Source of the DNA: Haloarcula salina
GTDB taxonomy: Archaea > Halobacteriota > Halobacteria > Halobacteriales > Haloarculaceae
Direction: 5' to 3'
Assembly: GCF_010119195.1 (NCBI RefSeq)
Contig: NZ_WRXL01000010.1
Span: forward strand, 1 to 35,743
DNA length: 35,743 bases
Made by a program: the position numbers and the translations under genes. The notes beneath the pieces were generated by a model. The model was given only the letters and a program-made list of their open reading frames with translations, was not told the DNA's origin and searched no databases. Numbering within the stretch: position 1 is the first letter of the stretch; each line of letters starts with the position of its first letter. Of this stretch, positions 34,638 to 35,743 are shown piece by piece.

Positions 34638-35609
34638 TCAGGCCCGCTGCGACGGGTCGCCCGTGCCGCCGGTCAACGCCGCGGCGAGCGCGCCCCGAAC
34701 CACCACGTCGTCGCCGAACTGGGTCAACTGAATGTCCGGGATGTTCGACATCACCATGTCGTCCAGGTGCTGGCGAATCGGCTCTAGCACCTGTTCGGGG
34801 TTGTTGAGCGCGACTGCCCCGCCGACGTAGATGACCAGCGGCGCGTACGAGTGGACGATGTTCGCGACGCCGATGGCGTTCCAGTAGCAGATCTGTTCGA
34901 GGACGTGAGTGGCGAAGTCGTCCTCGCCGGCGTACTCGAAGACGTCCGCCGCGGAGAAGTCCTCCGTCTCGATGGGGAGCGCCGTCTCGACGGGGTCCTC
35001 GCGGTGGAGCTGTGTCGCGTACCGCGGGATGTTCTCCCCGGAGCAGTACGCCTCCCAGTGGCCGTCGTGCCCGCAACCACAGGTCATGAATCCCTGCGGG
35101 TCGATCGTGAGGTGACCGACCTCGCCGGCGTTGCCGTCCCAGCCCGAGAGGATGTTCCCGTCGACGGCGACGCCGGCCCCGACGCCCGAGGAGATGGTGA
35201 GATAGACCATGTCGTCGGGGTTCCGATCGGAGTAGAACCGCTCGCCGATGACGCCCGCGTTGGCGTCGTTGTGCAGCGACACCCGGTCGCTATCGATGAG
35301 ATTCTCGACCGGGCCGGTCAGCGGGATCCGGTCGATGGTATCGGGGAGGTTCGCGGGGTTTTCGACGACGCCTTCGGCGAGATCCAGCGGGCCGAAGGAA
35401 GCGATACCGGCGGCAGTCACGTCCGTCGGGTCGACGCCGGCGGCGTCACAGGCCTCGCGGAGCGCGTTCAGGACCGCTTCCGTGACGGCGATCCCCGCTG
35501 GCCCGCGCGGCGTTTCAGTCTTGTGTGACGCGACGAGAGAACCGGTCTCGTCACCGATGACGGCGCGGATGTGTGTCGCGCCGAGGTCGACCCCTGCGTA
35601 AGCGCCCAT
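34638..35609 (-). CDS. glk: ROK-family glucokinase
   Basis: 323 aa ROK-fold kinase phosphorylating glucose (possibly another hexose) with ATP. The phosphate motif GVDLGATHIRAVIGDETG starts at residue 6, the catalytic region SLHNDANAGVIGE carries the general base aspartate, and the Zn-type motif CGCGHDGHWEAYCSG has CxCG and GHWE, the archaeal variant in which the last cysteine is replaced. The promoter shows TTAAGTATT about 28 bases before the ATG. It converges with the Orc1/Cdc6-like gene (17-base gap) and follows another minus-strand gene at the window edge. Its presence with GfcR and the glucosidase fits glucose catabolism. Confidence 0.9.
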   Translation of the reverse strand: MGAYAGVDLGATHIRAVIGDETGSLVASHKTETPRGPAGIAVTEAVLNALREACDAAGVDPTDVTAAGIASFGPLDLAEGVVENPANLPDTIDRIPLTGPVENLIDSDRVSLHNDANAGVIGERFYSDRNPDDMVYLTISSGVGAGVAVDGNILSGWDGNAGEVGHLTIDPQGFMTCGCGHDGHWEAYCSGENIPRYATQLHREDPVETALPIETEDFSAADVFEYAGEDDFATHVLEQICYWNAIGVANIVHSYAPLVIYVGGAVALNNPEQVLEPIRQHLDDMVMSNIPDIQLTQFGDDVVVRGALAAALTGGTGDPSQRA

Positions 35610-35661
35610 GCTGGTCGAAGGGTTGCCCCAGCAATACTTAACTACAAAGATTCTCCTTCGT

Positions 35662-35743
35662 CTAGCGCTCCCGATCGGCGGCCGAGATGTCCTCGCGGCC
35701 GACGGCCTCCTCGTAGACGACGCCCCGTTCGGCGTCCAGCGTC
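35662..35743 (-). CDS. C-terminal end of an unidentified gene
   Basis: Only the last 26 codons and the stop (TAG) are inside the window. The frame reads TLDAERGVVYEEAVGRED... and ends ADRER, acidic and with the codon use of the neighbours. The RGVVYEE segment resembles the end of a PEP-utilising mobile (swivel) domain, as found at the C-terminus of some pyruvate kinases and PEP synthases, but 26 residues are not enough to decide. It is 52 bases upstream of the glk start. Confidence 0.6.
   Translation of the reverse strand, partial: TLDAERGVVYEEAVGREDISAADRER

Noticed and set aside
1-35743. CRISPR arrays, insertion sequences, toxin-antitoxin or defence islands, tRNA genes
   Set aside because: No direct repeat arrays, transposase or integrase motifs, or tRNA-like cloverleafs were recognised when reading both strands.

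Overview
The window is a gene-dense, high-GC stretch whose proteins are strongly acidic (Asp/Glu-rich, Lys-poor). It carries Tat-type lipoprotein signals, TATA boxes about 25-30 nt before start codons (mostly leaderless genes), GfcR, TrmB and HTH_10 regulators, and an Orc1/Cdc6-like protein. Together these point to a halophilic archaeon (class Halobacteria, probably Haloarculaceae-like). It looks chromosomal. I see no insertion sequence, CRISPR array, integrase, tRNA or rRNA.

Left part, about 1-12.2 kb: carbohydrate uptake and catabolism. A CUT1-type sugar ABC transporter (permease cut by the window edge, Tat lipoprotein binding protein), a TrmB-type sugar-sensing regulator, the PRTase-fold regulator GfcR and a GH13 alpha-glucosidase form one locus. 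A related inverted repeat (core AACA-N2-TGTT) recurs upstream of the binding-protein and glucosidase genes, which suggests one shared regulator. Then come a degenerate M24 (aminopeptidase P fold) protein, a Gfo/Idh/MocA oxidoreductase, a two-CBS protein, an AIM24-family protein, a sugar-phosphate isomerase-type TIM barrel, and a galactonate/gluconate dehydratase-like enolase-superfamily enzyme.

Middle part, about 12.2-22.4 kb: a histidine kinase with a degenerate receiver domain, then a tightly packed minus-strand operon livJ-livG-livF-livH-livM-hydrolase-acyl-CoA ligase. An HTH_10 (Bat-like) regulator lies directly upstream on the same strand. The ligase and hydrolase suggest that this branched-chain-amino-acid-type transporter imports a carboxylic or aromatic acid rather than an amino acid. 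livM appears to start with ATT.

Right part, about 22.5-35.7 kb: central carbon and glycerol metabolism. There is a bacterial-type PEP carboxylase, a UspA protein, the anaerobic-type glycerol-3-phosphate dehydrogenase operon glpABC and, divergent from it, glpK with a downstream membrane protein (putative glycerol facilitator). A 30-bp near-perfect palindrome is built around the glpK TATA box. An Orc1/Cdc6-like ATPase with a degenerate Walker B, a ROK glucokinase and the C-terminal end of another minus-strand gene complete the window.

I did not find a clear, wholly new multi-gene system. The strongest unusual signals are regulatory (three palindrome families in promoters), the ATT start of livM, and four proteins that keep a fold but have lost key catalytic or phosphoacceptor residues.
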